Positions 23,968 to 35,578 of a stretch of DNA of 64,000 bases are shown in pieces. Origin of the DNA: Favolaschia claudopus (Eukaryota > Basidiomycota > Agaricomycetes > Agaricales > Mycenaceae); NCBI GenBank assembly GCA_037176885.1, contig JAWWNJ010000042.1, positions 248,001 to 312,000 on the forward strand. Reading direction: 5' to 3'. The number at the start of each line of letters is the position of its first letter. The first letter of the stretch is position 1. Under the pieces are notes generated by a model that did not search any database, had not been told where the DNA came from, and worked only from the letters and a program-made list of their open reading frames with translations. Both the position numbers and the translations under genes were made by a program.

Positions 23968-24820
23968 ATGTTCGTCAAAGTCACCCCCATCGCCATTGTT
24001 CTCGCCGCCTCCACCCTCACCACCGCCGCACCGTGGTGGGGCTGGGGTGGACGCCCGGTCACCATCACTCGCACTGTAACCCAATGCCCTGCTTCATCCG
24101 GCCTGCCCAGCGCCTCTGCGCCATCGCTTTCCTTGCCGTCCATTTCGGCGTCGGTCTCAGTGCCGTCGGTGCCCGCATCGAGCCCCGCGATGTCCATGCC
24201 ATCAGCGTCCGGGGCTGGGCAGCGTCTCCTCGCCTCACGCTCTGGCGTTGCAGTCCCCTGAGGCCTCCGCGTCCGGCGGCGTTTCTGTCAACGGCGCCGA
24301 TGTCACTGACCTTGTCAATGGTTTGAACGGCGTCGGACCTCTTGTCAACCGCGCCAAGAACGCTGTTCCTACCCTTCTCGCAACCCTTGGTCTCAACGGT
24401 CTTACTGGTCAGGGTAACCAAGTACGTTTCTGCAAGCGCTATCTTTTACCCTTCGCTCATCCCCACTCTTTGTTTCAGTTGCAGAATCGCTTGAACGGCT
24501 TCTCCTCCCAGCTGAACGGCGTCACCGGTCAAGTTGGTACCATCAATAACATTATCGTGAGGTTTCCTCGAGCTACTTTGCTTCACAATCTCATCATCAT
24601 TCTCAGAACCGTATCAGCAACGGCACCCCGCCGTCGGACGCCAGCAGCCAGATCACCACCGCTGCTCAAACCGCTGTTCGTCAGCTCACTAGTCTCGCCG
24701 ACCAGGTACGTTCTTCCCATAACCCTAACTGCTCCCACACTTAACCATTTCTTCCAGCTCAATGATTTGATCAGCGCGATCAAAAAGTCGCCCTCCAGCC
24801 CTAACACTTCCCGCCTCTAA
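23968..24820 (+). CDS. Secreted Ser-rich, helical-repeat protein
   Basis: The N-terminus is a signal peptide (MFVKVTPIAIVLAASTLTTA) followed by a Ser/Pro-rich linker. The later part has Asn/Gly/Gln-rich amphipathic helices (DLVNGLNGVGPLVNRAKNAV, QNRLNGFSSQLNGVTGQVG). Introns 24421-24480, 24558-24607 and 24706-24757 (approximate) join these in frame. Between the first segment and 24248 the frame changes without an obvious good intron, so that join is unresolved. After QLNDLISAIKKSPSSP a TAA stops the frame at 24818-24820. The same frame then continues through LNQVQ, an intron and AFVPGLTNQV to NCERPAVNDC (about 25017), so the C-terminus may have been lost or be reached by an alternative splice. 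The family is not recognised. Confidence 0.6.
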
Positions 24821-25017
24821 ACCGCTCTGCTTCACATGCTGAACCAAGTCCAGGTGAGGTTGACCTCCCTGCTTTTGTCGCTATTTGTTGAGCATTTTTC
24901 AGGCATTTGTGCCCGGTCTGACGAATCAAGTCACTTCGAGCTCACAGCAAAGCCTCATCACCGACATTCAGAACCTGGCAACCATCATCAAGAATTGCGA
25001 ACGCCCAGCTGTAAATG

Positions 25018-25510
25018 ACTGCTCAACCATATTTACCCGTTTCCCAATTTCGAATCCCATGCGATTTCGCGCTCTTACAGTAGAACAATTTATTCTTCCG
25101 TCGCATTATTTGTGCAACTCCTTTTCGAATCAAATTTTAACTTACAACCCCCGAATTTTACATAAACTCCTTTCTTGACCATGAGGTGTGGTGACAACTA
25201 ACTTTGTTTTCCATCCTTCTTGGGTCTTTTTGAGATGGATACGACCGTCGTACCTATGTAACGGCCTTGTCTTGGCGAGCTCAAGCAAGGATGTATTTGA
25301 GTAAATTTTCTTCCTTACCGGCTACGTAACCTCTATACGCCTTATGGTTGCGCGGGGCTCCTAATTGCCCTGCAGCAAAGAGAGATGCAACGTGTGTAGT
25401 TGTCCATGTAATTATAACATTGTCCAAGATAATACCAACTATACTTATGCAGCAACTTGATCAACAAGATGAATCAAGTCGCAATAACCTCAACCGATTC
25501 TGGCAAGACC
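25018..25510. other. Intergenic stretch
   Basis: AT-rich 3' flank of the secreted-protein gene and 3' flank of the minus-strand F-box gene. No gene is seen. Confidence 0.5.
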
Positions 25511-27048
25511 TCACGAGCTCGCCGCGGAAAAATCCTCTTGTTCCTTTTGCCCCGCATCACTGTGAATGCAATTTTGCAATCCAATCCGACGAAGTGCCGG
25601 AAACAAACTCAACCACCTCAAAATTGCTAGCGGCTCCACCCAGTCCGTGTATGCCGACAACAAGACTGTATCAACGCGATACACGGAACGCACGACACCT
25701 TCCATATCCTCCGTCAAACAATCCATCCACAACCCGGAATGTATCTCCATGATGAGTTTATTCTTTCCTGCATGGCGCGCAAGTAGCCGGAGGGCATCTG
25801 TCATCACGCCTGCGTCGGTGGTCCCGGTTATGGTGAGGACGCCGAGGTTGGGGAAGGCGGCTGGGTTCTGGAAGAGGTGAACCACATTGCGAGATGTGGT
25901 GGAGATGTTTCGTATGCGAGGGAGGGAGGCGAAGGGGAATGGAGGGCTGCTGGGGACGGTGAGTGGGTCGGGGGTAGTAGTACATTCGTGTGATGGTGGG
26001 ATGGCGGTGGAGGAAGGCGTCCAGGACTGGGGCGGGGATCTTCGAGGTCATGTCGGGCCGAGAAGGAGGATCCATCCGAACTTGAGGCAGGTTCTCAAAG
26101 TTGACCAGCGGGAGGATAGCGGACCATTCCTCGGCTGCAAGCGGGCAGGACATGTTTACGGAATTGGGCCAATGCCACAACGCCTGGTTGAACACTGCGA
26201 GGGTCCACGACGGGTATTCGTCTGTGAATGAGAAGGGCGTTTGCATCCGTTGCATGTGCACGGAGGATATGGAGATGAACGGGAATACGGAGGTTTGAAG
26301 ATCGTTGTGCAGCCTGACGGGAGTTTTTGTGCGATGGGGGTATTTATTTGGTTGCTTCACCATGACCAATGTTTGCATTCCGGCGGAAAGAAAATTGTAT
26401 AATCCTCCCCCTGCGTCCGGTTCAGCGAACCGATACTTGTCGAGTTGCCACTTTTGTACATCCGCGGCACGACAAGTGAATATCTCTGTATCGACGAGAA
26501 CCATTGGGTCGTGTGGGTCGTACGAAAACGACGACAGAAGGCCACAGAACGCCTCAGTGACTGGTCGTTGCGGTGCCAAGTCGGCGGATTTGTTCGAGGG
26601 AGCCATTAGGTCCCCCAGAAAGCGGAGGTTCAAGTCAACAAGAGACGGATAACGGTTGACCAGAGTCGTAAGAGAGGACAGCTCTCTCTGAGTACCGCCA
26701 CGACCATTGCGAATGTCGAAAGTAATCGTCAGCTCTCGAACAGGGAATCGTGAATGAAAGGCTAATTCGAGAACAGAAACCATAGTGGATGGAATTTCCA
26801 GATGTCCTGCTACCAACGCGGGGGGGGTCAGTCATAGTAAAACCGCATACAAGGACTGGGAGGACAAGGTCGTTGAAATGGTGACAGGCTGTGAAAACAT
26901 GGAATAAGTCTTTGGTTCCGAGAGATGGATCCTCGAAAATATAGGTCCAGATTTCGTTTGGAATATCGAGGATATGGAATCTAGAGCTGGATGGAACAGA
27001 GTTCTCGGATGAGGGAGGTGCAAGCCATGAATTGAGGTAGGACAACAT
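25511..27048 (-). CDS. F-box protein gene with two frame breaks
   Basis: The start is at 27048 (MLSYLNSWLAPP). An F-box follows at about residues 25-65 (FHILDIPNEIWTYIFEDPSL...FTACHHFNDLVLPVL). The long second part has leucine-rich, repeat-like helices (LTTLVNRYPSLVDLNLRFLG, FPNLGVLTITGTTDAG). Three consecutive frames must be joined. The changes fall at a run of eight G (26820-26827) and a run of five G (25970-25974). Removing one base at each would keep the protein going. For the second, a 34-nt GT-AG intron is an alternative. It is either a recent pseudogene or has sequence errors; the rest reads as coding. It starts only 68 bp from the divergent RCF1 gene. Confidence 0.65.
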
Positions 27049-27116
27049 GAAGGTTATTGACAAGAGAGGCTCGGCAACGGGACGCCCCGATCAACGCGGG
27101 CTCACCACAGCCGGCC

Positions 27117-27685
27117 ATGAGCTCGTGGAATTTCGGGCTGAAGCCAGTGAAGCAGGTTGCTCGTCCGTACGAAACTACCGGCCAGAAATTCGCCAGAAAA
27201 TGCAGGGAGAACCCTTATGTCCCTATCGGTCGGTCTACTGGTGGGATGGGCTTCGTCTGACTAATGATTATTTGAACTCAGGTGGTGCTCTCACCGTCGC
27301 CAATCTAGTCATGGCTATCCTAAATCTGGCGCGGGGAGAATCCAGGAAGATGAACTACTGGCTTCGTGGACGCGTCGCGATGCAAGGTCTTACAATTGTC
27401 GCGCTCCTCATCGGCGCGTCAAGAATGGGTGAATTAGACTGGGGCCCCGACAGATTCCAACGGACGGTGCATTGGGATCTACGACAGCTACTTTTGCAAG
27501 AACAACAGACTGTTCTAACGCGCAAGACCGCTGCGCAGCTCATGAATGAAACAGAGACGAAGATATACGGCCCAGGCACTTTCGCAAGGCAAAGCGAAAG
27601 TTTGATGGGATATGGGAGAGGGAGTGAAAGCGGTAAAAAGACCAAAGGGTGGTTTGGAGGGAGGTCGACAGAGGATAAGACCTAA
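27117..27685 (+). CDS. RCF1: Respiratory supercomplex factor 1 (HIG1 domain)
   Basis: Two exons (27117-27228, 27282-27685) encode 171 residues. The HIG1 domain begins around residue 20 (KFARKCRENPYVPIG) and has two membrane segments: GGALTVANLVMAILNLA and VAMQGLTIVALLIGASRMG. The conserved RGES-x7-RGRVA-x-QG loop lies between them. A charged tail follows. The protein acts in the inner mitochondrial membrane, helping complexes III and IV assemble into supercomplexes. The start MSSWNFGLKPVKQV is chosen because the frame-compatible intron follows it. Longer upstream ATGs would overlap the divergent F-box start. Confidence 0.9.
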
Positions 27686-27818
27686 TGGTGAGGTCGAGGA
27701 TTACATTGCAAAGAGTTCCTTATGGTAATTGCGCATATTATTTCTTTGACTGTTCGCGTTCGTACAATACAACCCACTCCAATCATACGCTCCGTCGTTA
27801 GAAGGCTTGAGATGGTGT

Positions 27819-28173
27819 CTAGTTGTCACCCCGTTCCGAGATGGCCTCCGGTTTCTTTATATCCTCGACCGCCAGCCGCCAACCACCATACATCTGGTTC
27901 ACCGCCGCACTCCGCCGTAAAACAGCCAAATCCGCCACAGCGTCGGAGTATATTGACCTAATTCTCTGAGCGTCTGATTCATTCTGCCCAATGAATGTTA
28001 GTCGCCAGAGTATTGTAGAGAAGATGGATGCTTGAAACCTGAAGAGACCGGAAAGTGTCTTGAGTTCGACGAATGAAATAGGTCCTGAAGTTGTACGAGC
28101 TAAAAGAGCGCGATGTGCGCAGCATCATCGAGTATAGGCTCAAGATTGAGCGACGGCTGGGAGGAGTGGCCAT
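27819..28173 (-). CDS. ISD11: ISD11 / LYRM4 iron-sulfur cluster assembly factor
   Basis: Two exons (28173-28039, 27983-27819) encode 99 residues. The LYR-family signature is LSLYSMMLRTSRSFSSYNF then RRTQDTFRSL; the usual Arg of LYR is Ser here. ISD11 binds and stabilises the mitochondrial cysteine desulfurase NFS1 with acyl carrier protein and is needed for Fe-S cluster synthesis. It is tail to tail with RCF1, another mitochondrial protein, which is probably coincidence. Confidence 0.88.
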
Positions 28174-28835
28174 GGTGCGTGCTATGGGCGTAGGGAAAGG
28201 GAGAGCCGCAGATTAGATAAAATAGATTTCACAGCCGGCATTATGTTATTCGGCATCGACGCGTCAGACACGACTTGTACTGAACCACCACCATCTCAAC
28301 CACTCGATTTTTTCACCTTGGTCAATTTATCCATGGCCTTGGCTGGTAGAACCTTGCCTTACATAGGCTTCCGGCACGTTATGTCTGCTCTTCAAGTTGT
28401 TAGTAAATGGCGCCCAACAGCCTGAACGAACAGTACTAGTCAAGATGAGCGGACAGGTTTCGGGCGAGGCTTCAAGTCCTCATCGATCCACTCAATGCTC
28501 GATTCAAGTGCAGCTTTCGCAAACCTACGCTTCTACCCTCGGTTTTGCTGCTCTACGGTTGAAGAGAAAATCTTCGTGTCCTCATCTTCTCGCTGTAATT
28601 GGCAGAATTTAGATCCTCTGCATTTGGCTCTCTCTGGCCCGGCGTTCGGGTAAATCCGCAAGTATGGGTGGCCGCGTCCGTCCACCGTTTGTTCATTGTG
28701 TCTCGGATTTTTCCCGATCAGGCAATTCTACTATGCCACCAACGTCTGCTTTGTCCCAGCTTCCTATTTAAACCCTCTGGCACTTTCAGTGAATGCTCTA
28801 ACGCCCTCCTCCTCCTTCCCCTCATTCACCTCACC
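28174..28835. other. Intergenic region upstream of the kinase gene
   Basis: Short open frames only, with no domain or splice-linked coding sequence. It presumably holds the divergent promoters of ISD11 and the kinase gene. Confidence 0.5.
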
Positions 28836-30461
28836 ATGCTTGCTAGTCCCGTCGACAAGAGCTGCTCACCGAAGGAATCGTTTGGACCTTTGTCGCCCGA
28901 GAGCTTCCCAGTGGCAATTAGGTCAAGAAAATCCACCCAAAAGCCCGGCAGCGACAAACATGTCTTAGTCTGCATCACCAATGCACCCATCCCGTTTCCG
29001 ACTCCGAGCAAGCAGAAATTCCCAGGTCGCATCTCAGTCACCATGCCACCCCACAAATCCTTCAAGTCCACTCGGAGGGCGAGCGACGTGCCGTTTCCTG
29101 GGAGGTCTGCCCCCGGGCCTTTCTTGTTTCTCAGACGCGTGCAGTCCGGATCCTACGGCGAAGCGATTGCTGTATGCGAACTCGACGGGCAGTGGCTGCA
29201 AGGCGCACCCGGAAGGGTACTATGCATGAAAGTTTTCAACAAATCCACGTCCCTTCTCCGCGGGCTGCTTCCTGGCATCGTACAAGAGGTGTTGTCGTAT
29301 CGCATGATGACTCGAGCTCACGCTAGGACGGACAATGAAGGCGGGGCGTTCGTCATGAGCTTGGAAGCTTCACTGCAGGATGAGAATCGTCTTTTCTTTG
29401 TTATGGTGCGTCATCTCGCAAGAGCTCACCGGCTTACATTAACCCCCTGAAAAGGAGCTTATGGACTGCGATCTACTCGCGGTTCTCAATGGCCACCGTT
29501 TCCCTCGACAAGCCAATGCTCGACGCTGGATCTGCCAGATCGTCAGTCCGCTTATCCTTCTTATCCATGCATCAAATTCATTGTCCCGACTCTTCGTAGG
29601 CGCTCGGGCTCTCCTTCATACATGCTTCCGGTGTTATACACCGCGACCTCAAGCCCGAGAACCTCCTCCTCGACGCTGCAGGCACCATTCGCATCTCAGA
29701 CTTCGGGTCGGCACACACCGAGAAGACGTGGGATGCGCTTGACCCTACAAAAGTCTACGCGCACGAGGTGACTGGGACATACGCATATATGGCCCCTGAG
29801 ATGCTCTGCAACCGGAAGAAGTCGAAGTCGCAGATCAAGATGTACGGCCTTGCTGTCGATTACTGGTCGTTGGGATGCGTGGGTTTTGAGCTCTTATCGG
29901 ATGAAGGGGAGGTGAGTGTGCGATGCTCGCTATTTGTTTTCCACTTGGTCTCATTGAATAATTTCAGTGCCTCTTCGATACCGAGGAAGAACTTCAAAAG
30001 TATCAGACATGGCCCGAAACCGCGAACGCTACTTATCTGTCGTTTGCGGGGCTCAGTGAAGATGCTGAATCGCTATTGTCCGGGGTACGCTCAAACCTTG
30101 CTGACCAAGTCCCTCGAACTAACTCGTTCACAGCTACTCAACGTTGATCCCCTTCAAAGATTTGGCATTGCTGCCCTTCGGGAGCATCCCTACTTCCAAA
30201 ATGATTCTGGGTACGTCGCTTGCGATGTTACTTGCTTCTTCGCTTATCCCGTGCAGTGTCTCCGAATTCTCTTCAACAAGCGCACCACCCGTCTGCCACC
30301 CCGGCAAAACGCAACACTCGTATGGCTTTGTGCCTGAAGAGCCTGATCTCGTCGAAGGCCACCGGAATCTCTTCACCGTTTGTCTCGACCCTCCAGAAGA
30401 CGATGAGACGTTTGAACACTTTGGGTGGATTAATCCCAAGGGCATCTGGGGAACTGTATAA
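28836..30461 (+). CDS. Serine/threonine protein kinase
   Basis: The start is the ATG at 28836 (MLASPVDKSCSPKESFG). About 100 disordered residues precede the kinase domain (FLFLRRVQSGSYGEAIAV as a modified glycine loop; CMKVFNK with the ATP-binding Lys). The catalytic loop is HRDLKPENLLL, the metal site ISDFGSAHTE, the activation segment ends GTYAYMAPEM, and VDYWSLGCVGFELL follows. Introns: 29406-29454, 29542-29599, 29912-29967, about 30084-30132 and about 30211-30256. The tail ends EHFGWINPKGIWGTV. The glycine loop lacks the classical GxGxxG and reads GSYGE. Family placement within the AGC/CAMK-like kinases is uncertain. Confidence 0.88.
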
Positions 30462-30701
30462 TTTTTTTCCATCTTTTTTTTTCGTGTAGTTTTACTTACC
30501 GTATGTATGTAGTCGTAATCAAGCATCCGAATGACCTCTTTGTCGTTGTGAGCTTCCGAAACAAACACCTTATCACCCAAAGGTCGGCGCAATTCGTGAA
30601 CACGATGTGGCTTGAAGGAATAAAGAAATCTGCATCAGGATTGATGGGGTGTTTGTTTCTTCTTTCTCTCTTTGAACGACTTTCTGACGGCTCTCTGGCG
30701 G

Positions 30702-30708
30702 TATAAAG
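30702..30708 (+). promoter_or_regulatory. TATA box for the HMG-box gene
   Basis: TATAAAG lies about 60 bp upstream of the ATG at 30767, a good spacing for a core promoter. Confidence 0.5.
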
Positions 30709-30766
30709 TCTTCTATGCATCGTCCATACGCCCCAAACTCTTCTCTTTCGCGCCACTTTTTCCTTC

Positions 30767-31914
30767 ATGTCTCAGCTCGTTCAGCGAACGCCTCATTTCG
30801 TCGGATCCCGACCCGCTCCATGTTCGTGACCTTCTCGTCTTGTTCGACGCTCTCATTGACGAGTTCGCGCTCGTAGATTTCGTCGGAAACGTTCAGTATT
30901 TTAATTATCCATCGCCGGCGCAGGCGCACTATCCAGACTATCCTGTTAACAACAACACCTTTGATGGGGAGTGGAACTCCGCCGCCGGTGTCCAAGTTCC
31001 CTATTTCGCTGGCGACAACTATGGCTATCCTGGGGGCTTCGTTGGGTACCCCACTCCGGCGGCATCATCTTCTCAGTCTCCGTCTCCACTCGCCACTCCG
31101 GTCTCAGGCAGCAGTGCAAGAAAGACATCGGCCAAGTTCAAGAAGTGCAAGCCCAAGGAAAACAAAGACACGGTCCCGCGGCCGCCCAACTGTTTCATGA
31201 TCTACAGGTGTGTTGTTCACGGCGAATTGTGCCATACTATCACTCACCGATATCGGTCAAAGAGCCGAACTCTGCGGCAAAATCAGCAGGAATGTCGAAG
31301 TCGACAGTCGTCACATCAGCAGGATTGCTGGTATCAGCTGGAGGGCCATGTCGCGCGAAGAGCAGCAGCCTTACAGAGATAGAGCTGATGCGCTCAGCGC
31401 CAAACATCGCGAGGAGCACCCGGACTATCGGTTCAAACCGACTCGGTGTCGACGCGATCCTGGCAAACCATTCAAGCCGCGCAAGGTCAAGCGCAATGGG
31501 CCGGAGGACCTCGAACGCGATGAGCATGTGGCGAAGTTACTTGGTGCCGGAAAGGGAGGCGAAGAGCTCTCGGACGCGATGGGGGAGTATGACCTTGCGA
31601 CGCGTCGGTTCATGCCGGAACTCGTAGATTCTTGTCCCAGCTTTGGGTCTGCTTCTTATCCTGTAGTCTCATCGTCGGACGTCGCGGATGGGCCTGTAGG
31701 TCCTGTCTCCTTCTGGCTGCAGCACGACAGGATGCTTCAAATGCTTCCTTCGAGCTACCCAACCCCTATCACCTCCCCGATTCCTCGCCAACTTCCCCTG
31801 CCGTTGACTCGGCCGCTGGACTTTCCGTCGGAAGTTCCTACTGGATTTGAATCTGGTCAGCCCAGGGATTCTGTAACCGAGACGCGGGATCTTCATTATG
31901 CTCAGCGCACTTGA
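30767..31914 (+). CDS. HMG-box transcription factor (MATA-type)
   Basis: Three exons (30767-30821, 30877-31207, 31263-31914) encode 345 residues. The N-terminus is Tyr/Pro/Ser-rich. The HMG box runs from about residue 118 to 190: VPRPPNCFMIYR, split by intron 2, then ISRNVEVDSRHISRIAGISW and REEQQPYRDRADALSAKHRE, ending HPDYRFKP. This is the pattern of fungal MATA_HMG/Ste11/Prf1-like factors. A basic stretch follows (KPRKVKRNG) and a Pro/Ser-rich tail. The target genes and any mating role are unknown. Intron 1 is inferred because it links the first ATG to the reading frame. Confidence 0.85.
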
Positions 31915-32625
31915 TTGTCGCGTGTCAACAGTCGTGCTTGACCACGTCCCTGGTACTTATACAGCTTGGTTCAAGCGAATCATGCCTTCAGCTTTCAAGT
32001 TCTCTTTTCTATGATGTGTTTTCACGTCCGTTTCACTCATTTGTACTAGCAGCAAATCCTTGTTTGTAGCTTTAGCCACGTTTAGTTCAGATTAATGCAC
32101 ACATACCCAATATTCTTCCAATATACCGAGCCCACAACTCAAAAGCGCATGAGGGGGGAACTGACAACGTGACCGTGTTGCTGAGGTAATCCCACTCCAC
32201 GTCCTGAACCCCAAAGTTTCCGACTTGCTTCTGTTCAGCTCGTTGTACAGCCGCTACGCTTTGCGAGCGGCTCTCAGCTCCAAATTCAACCTCTCAGAAG
32301 GCTCCCTCAGCCGTCTATCCAGCATGAACGGCATATCTTTACCCGTGGTTTTGCTGCGCAGACTCGTCAATGTCATTTCAACGCTTTCGCTTTCGAACCA
32401 GTATTTGAAGCAAGCCAGCGTAGAGGAGAAATCTGAAGTGAAGCAGAAGAAATGGAGCGCCTTGAACTCTCTCGGGATATTAGAGTGGCGTTGGATGTTG
32501 GGGCATACAACAGACCCAGCCTCTTCGCCCGGGTCTACCATGAATTGTGCGCGCCAAATTACATAGAAATATGCACTTCACTGACTATCAACATAGCTTT
32601 CAATGATTCATCATCTGTATTGCTC
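31915..32625. other. Intergenic region with only weak open frames
   Basis: A 95-codon open frame on the minus strand (32541-32254) and an overlapping one on plus have no splice partners or motifs. I do not call a gene. Confidence 0.4.
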
Positions 32626-34391
32626 ATGTCCGACTTGGAAACTCACCATGAGATCGACAATTCGGACGATTTGCCTGTTAATCAGGTTCCAAAGCCTCGC
32701 GAGCCTCCTAAACGCGCACCTCCCGAACCCCGGCGGCCAGAAGTAAAACAGGACAACACACCCCAAATGGATCCCCTCCACCAACTGCTCTACCATCCTG
32801 CACTGTTCGATCCAATTCGGACACCTCGATATCCCATCGTTCTGAGCCATGGTGCGGTTCCCTCCGCTCGACCTGGTGCAGCTCATTGACCGGGGATAGG
32901 CCTCTATGGTTTCGACACTCGCGGTCCTACATCGTTTCCTAGTATGCGAATGCATTACTGGTCGAACGTACTCAATATTCTGCGGAAGCATCTGCGCGCC
33001 GAAGTAATCATCACCTCTGTTCCTGGGTGTGCCTAGTTCCCAGCTACGGAATTGTGCTTTTCACTAACTCATCGCAGAACCGGCTCAATTGTTGCGCGTT
33101 CAGAAGCTTTGGACAAGCAGTTGCAAAGCAAAGCTCGCGGCCGAGGTCTCAACTTGCTCGCGCACTCAATGGGCGGCCTAGACTGCAGGCATCTGATATC
33201 TCACATAAAGCCAACAGAGTATGTCCCCCTCTCATTGACCACCGTCAGTACACCACACCGAGGTAGCCCTTTCATGGATTGGTGCGCTGTAAGTGCAATG
33301 TTTTTATCTTTATCGGAACTAACCCTTTCCCAGGAAAACATCGGTTTGGGTAAACTGAAGCGAGAGGAATTCCTTTCGCGGTCCGCGTCGAAGAAATTAG
33401 TTGATGCGGCTTCAGCTCCTACATCTTCGACACAGTCGGAAGCTTCCGCCAAGGCCAAGGACTCCTCTTTCTCTTTCTCCCAGCTGCCGTCCTCCTTCGC
33501 AACATTAGTACTTGGTCTGGTCGACTCTCCGGCATACGCAAATCTCACCACATCATACCTCAATGATGTTTTCAACCCTCAAACGCCAAACGACCCGAGC
33601 GTCAAGTATTTCAGCGTCGCAGGGCGGATGCCTAGCGTCAGCATATGGCACCCGTTTTGGCTGCCCAAAATGGTACTCGATGGCGCGGAGGAGAAGGAAC
33701 GAGAGAGGTTGCGCACTTTGTGGGAGAAAAACGGTGGGACCGAGACAGACCCGCTTTGGCGGAGGGCGCGCGAATGGGGGAATGATGGGCTAGTCACCGT
33801 ACAAAGCGCGCAATGGGGCGAATTTCTGGGGATAATGGAGGGGTGTGATCGTGAGTGCCTTTCTTTCTACCATTATAAGTTGGTGACTGGTGGCTGAATT
33901 CAGTAACTGCAGATTGGGAGATGAGGGGTGCGAGAGGGATTGAGTTCGGTGTCGACTTGCCTGCGCTACCTGCCATAGGATTAAGCGGACCTAATCCGAC
34001 CCCGACGTCCAGCGGGGACGGGTGGGGGCTAATGGACTGGGGCCGATTTGTCCGTGCTCGGAAGAAGGAGGAGAATGTGGAACGCGAAGGCAACGCCGCT
34101 AGTTCTAGTTCTGCCTCTGCGAAGTCGGCAACTAAGGAAGATGCTGAGGAAGCTGCTGCATTGAAACAATCCTCGGACAAAATCGCATCGGTTTTTGACT
34201 GGTTGGTTGAGCAGGTGCCTTCCCCGCCTAAATTCCCGCTTGGAGGGAAGGACGCTAAAGTTGAGGAGGATGAGAAGCATATGAAGGAAGAGGGGAAGGA
34301 GACGAGGAAGAAATCCGAGTTGGCGAAGAAGGAGGATTTGCGAAGGTTTTACGTTGCGTTGAGTAGGAAGATGTATGAGGAGGGTTTGTAA
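32626..34391 (+). CDS. Alpha/beta-hydrolase, triacylglycerol lipase-like
   Basis: Five exons (32626-32851, 32900-33026, 33078-33288, 33334-33850, 33913-34391) encode 519 residues. The oxyanion region is YPIVLSHGLYGFD. The nucleophile elbow is LLAHSMGG. Likely acid and base residues are in NDGLVTVQSA and GCDHWEMRG. The STPHRGSPF motif after the elbow is typical of the lipase family with yeast Tgl2. The C-terminus is a long charged Lys/Glu-rich helix region. No signal peptide is seen at the chosen start; the same frame is open upstream to 32452, so a longer N-terminus is possible. Triglyceride or diglyceride hydrolysis is inferred from the family. Confidence 0.87.
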
Positions 34392-34526
34392 ATTGTGAGG
34401 GGTAAATTATCTCGACGGCATATACATGCAGCAAGTAATCTGTAGCAATAACACACTGTACCATTTCGACGAATCGTAAATCCAAATCCGGAAATCCCAA
34501 CTTGTCCTTTTTTAACCGCGACAGTC

Positions 34527-34934
34527 ATGTCCGACTCATCTGAACCTGCGAGCGTATCCCTCAAGATCGAGTTCAGTGGCGGACTGGAACTTCTATTTTC
34601 GAACCAGCGCTCTCACAAGCTGAAGATTCCTGCCCAAGTACCTGAAACCTACGGAGACGCTGCAAGCGATAACAAACCCGCTGATATCACATTCCTCATC
34701 CACTATCTGCGAGACAATCTGCTCAAGGAGCGCGTAGAACTGTTCATGGAGAATGGGACTGTGTGCGTAGAAAGCTAGATCGGTAAGAGAGTGGTAGTAC
34801 TGATGATACTGAGTAGACGCCCCGGTATACTCGTTCTTGTGAACGATACAGATTGGGAGCTTGAGGGTGAGGGAGACTATGTTTTGAAGGATGGGGATGA
34901 GGTTGTGTTCATTTCGACACTACATGGCGGATGA
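34527..34934 (+). CDS. URM1: Ubiquitin-related modifier URM1
   Basis: Two exons (34527-34762, 34817-34934) encode 117 residues, a little longer than the usual ~100 because of a short N-terminal extension. The beta-grasp fold is seen in [29 protein letters not shown] and [16 protein letters not shown]. The protein ends [14 protein letters not shown], with the exposed diglycine that is thiocarboxylated by UBA4. URM1 donates sulfur for the 2-thio group of wobble uridine in tRNA and can be conjugated to proteins. It follows the lipase gene by 135 bp in the same direction. Confidence 0.96.
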
Positions 34935-35578
34935 ATATCGATGGCAATGTGCGAGTAAGTACGAGTATGCTTTTGGTGTCGGGATTGTACGGTATTGTAC
35001 TGATTGTGCCATGAAGCCCTCAATGTACTTCAACGTACCCCACACCGTTCGTCCATGGAAAGGCGGCTCCTTCCACGACGCATTTCTGCTTTCAGGCTGA
35101 AGACAGCCGTATAATTAACGGACAGTCGACAAAAATACTAACTTCGTCCACATCGCGCAAACCGATGAAGAGCGGACGCGACAAGGATAGAGCAAAGTGT
35201 TGGTAGGGGTGCGCAGGGAATTGTGTTATGAGCTGGAACATCGATAGTTCTTGCTGTCGTCAGCGACGTCTGTGTTGTCCTTGCTCAATTCATGATATAA
35301 AACTCCCTTTGCTCAAGGCGCCTCTTATGTGGGGATTAATGAACTTGTGCGAATGCGACGGGAATCATGCGGGAGTTGGAGATTATCTGAATCCGGGAAA
35401 ACAGACGTATTTGTATGACGGCTGCACAGGATAGCCAGCCTCAGAGAAAGCGGCGCAAGATTCACGAATATGCAGCAGATCCACGAGACGAATAAGGCTG
35501 TTGTTCCTCGTATCTGAGGTTGGTATAATAGTCGTTTTAACCAGAATTATAGACGCGCCATATTAGTGTACATTCACA
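34935..35578. other. Non-coding stretch with a short fragment resembling the UBL/RING gene 3' end
   Basis: No complete gene. At about 35425-35474 the sequence GGATAGCCAGCCTC then GAAAGCGGCGCAAG matches, with a few changes, the last codons of the UBL/RING gene (10812-10851, encoding EDSQPPRKRRKVYE). Upstream of it I could not extend the match with confidence. It may be a relic of a duplication. Confidence 0.4.

Noticed and set aside
32254..32541. 95-codon minus-strand open frame upstream of the lipase gene
   Set aside because: No start context, motif or partner exon; an overlapping plus frame of similar length suggests chance.
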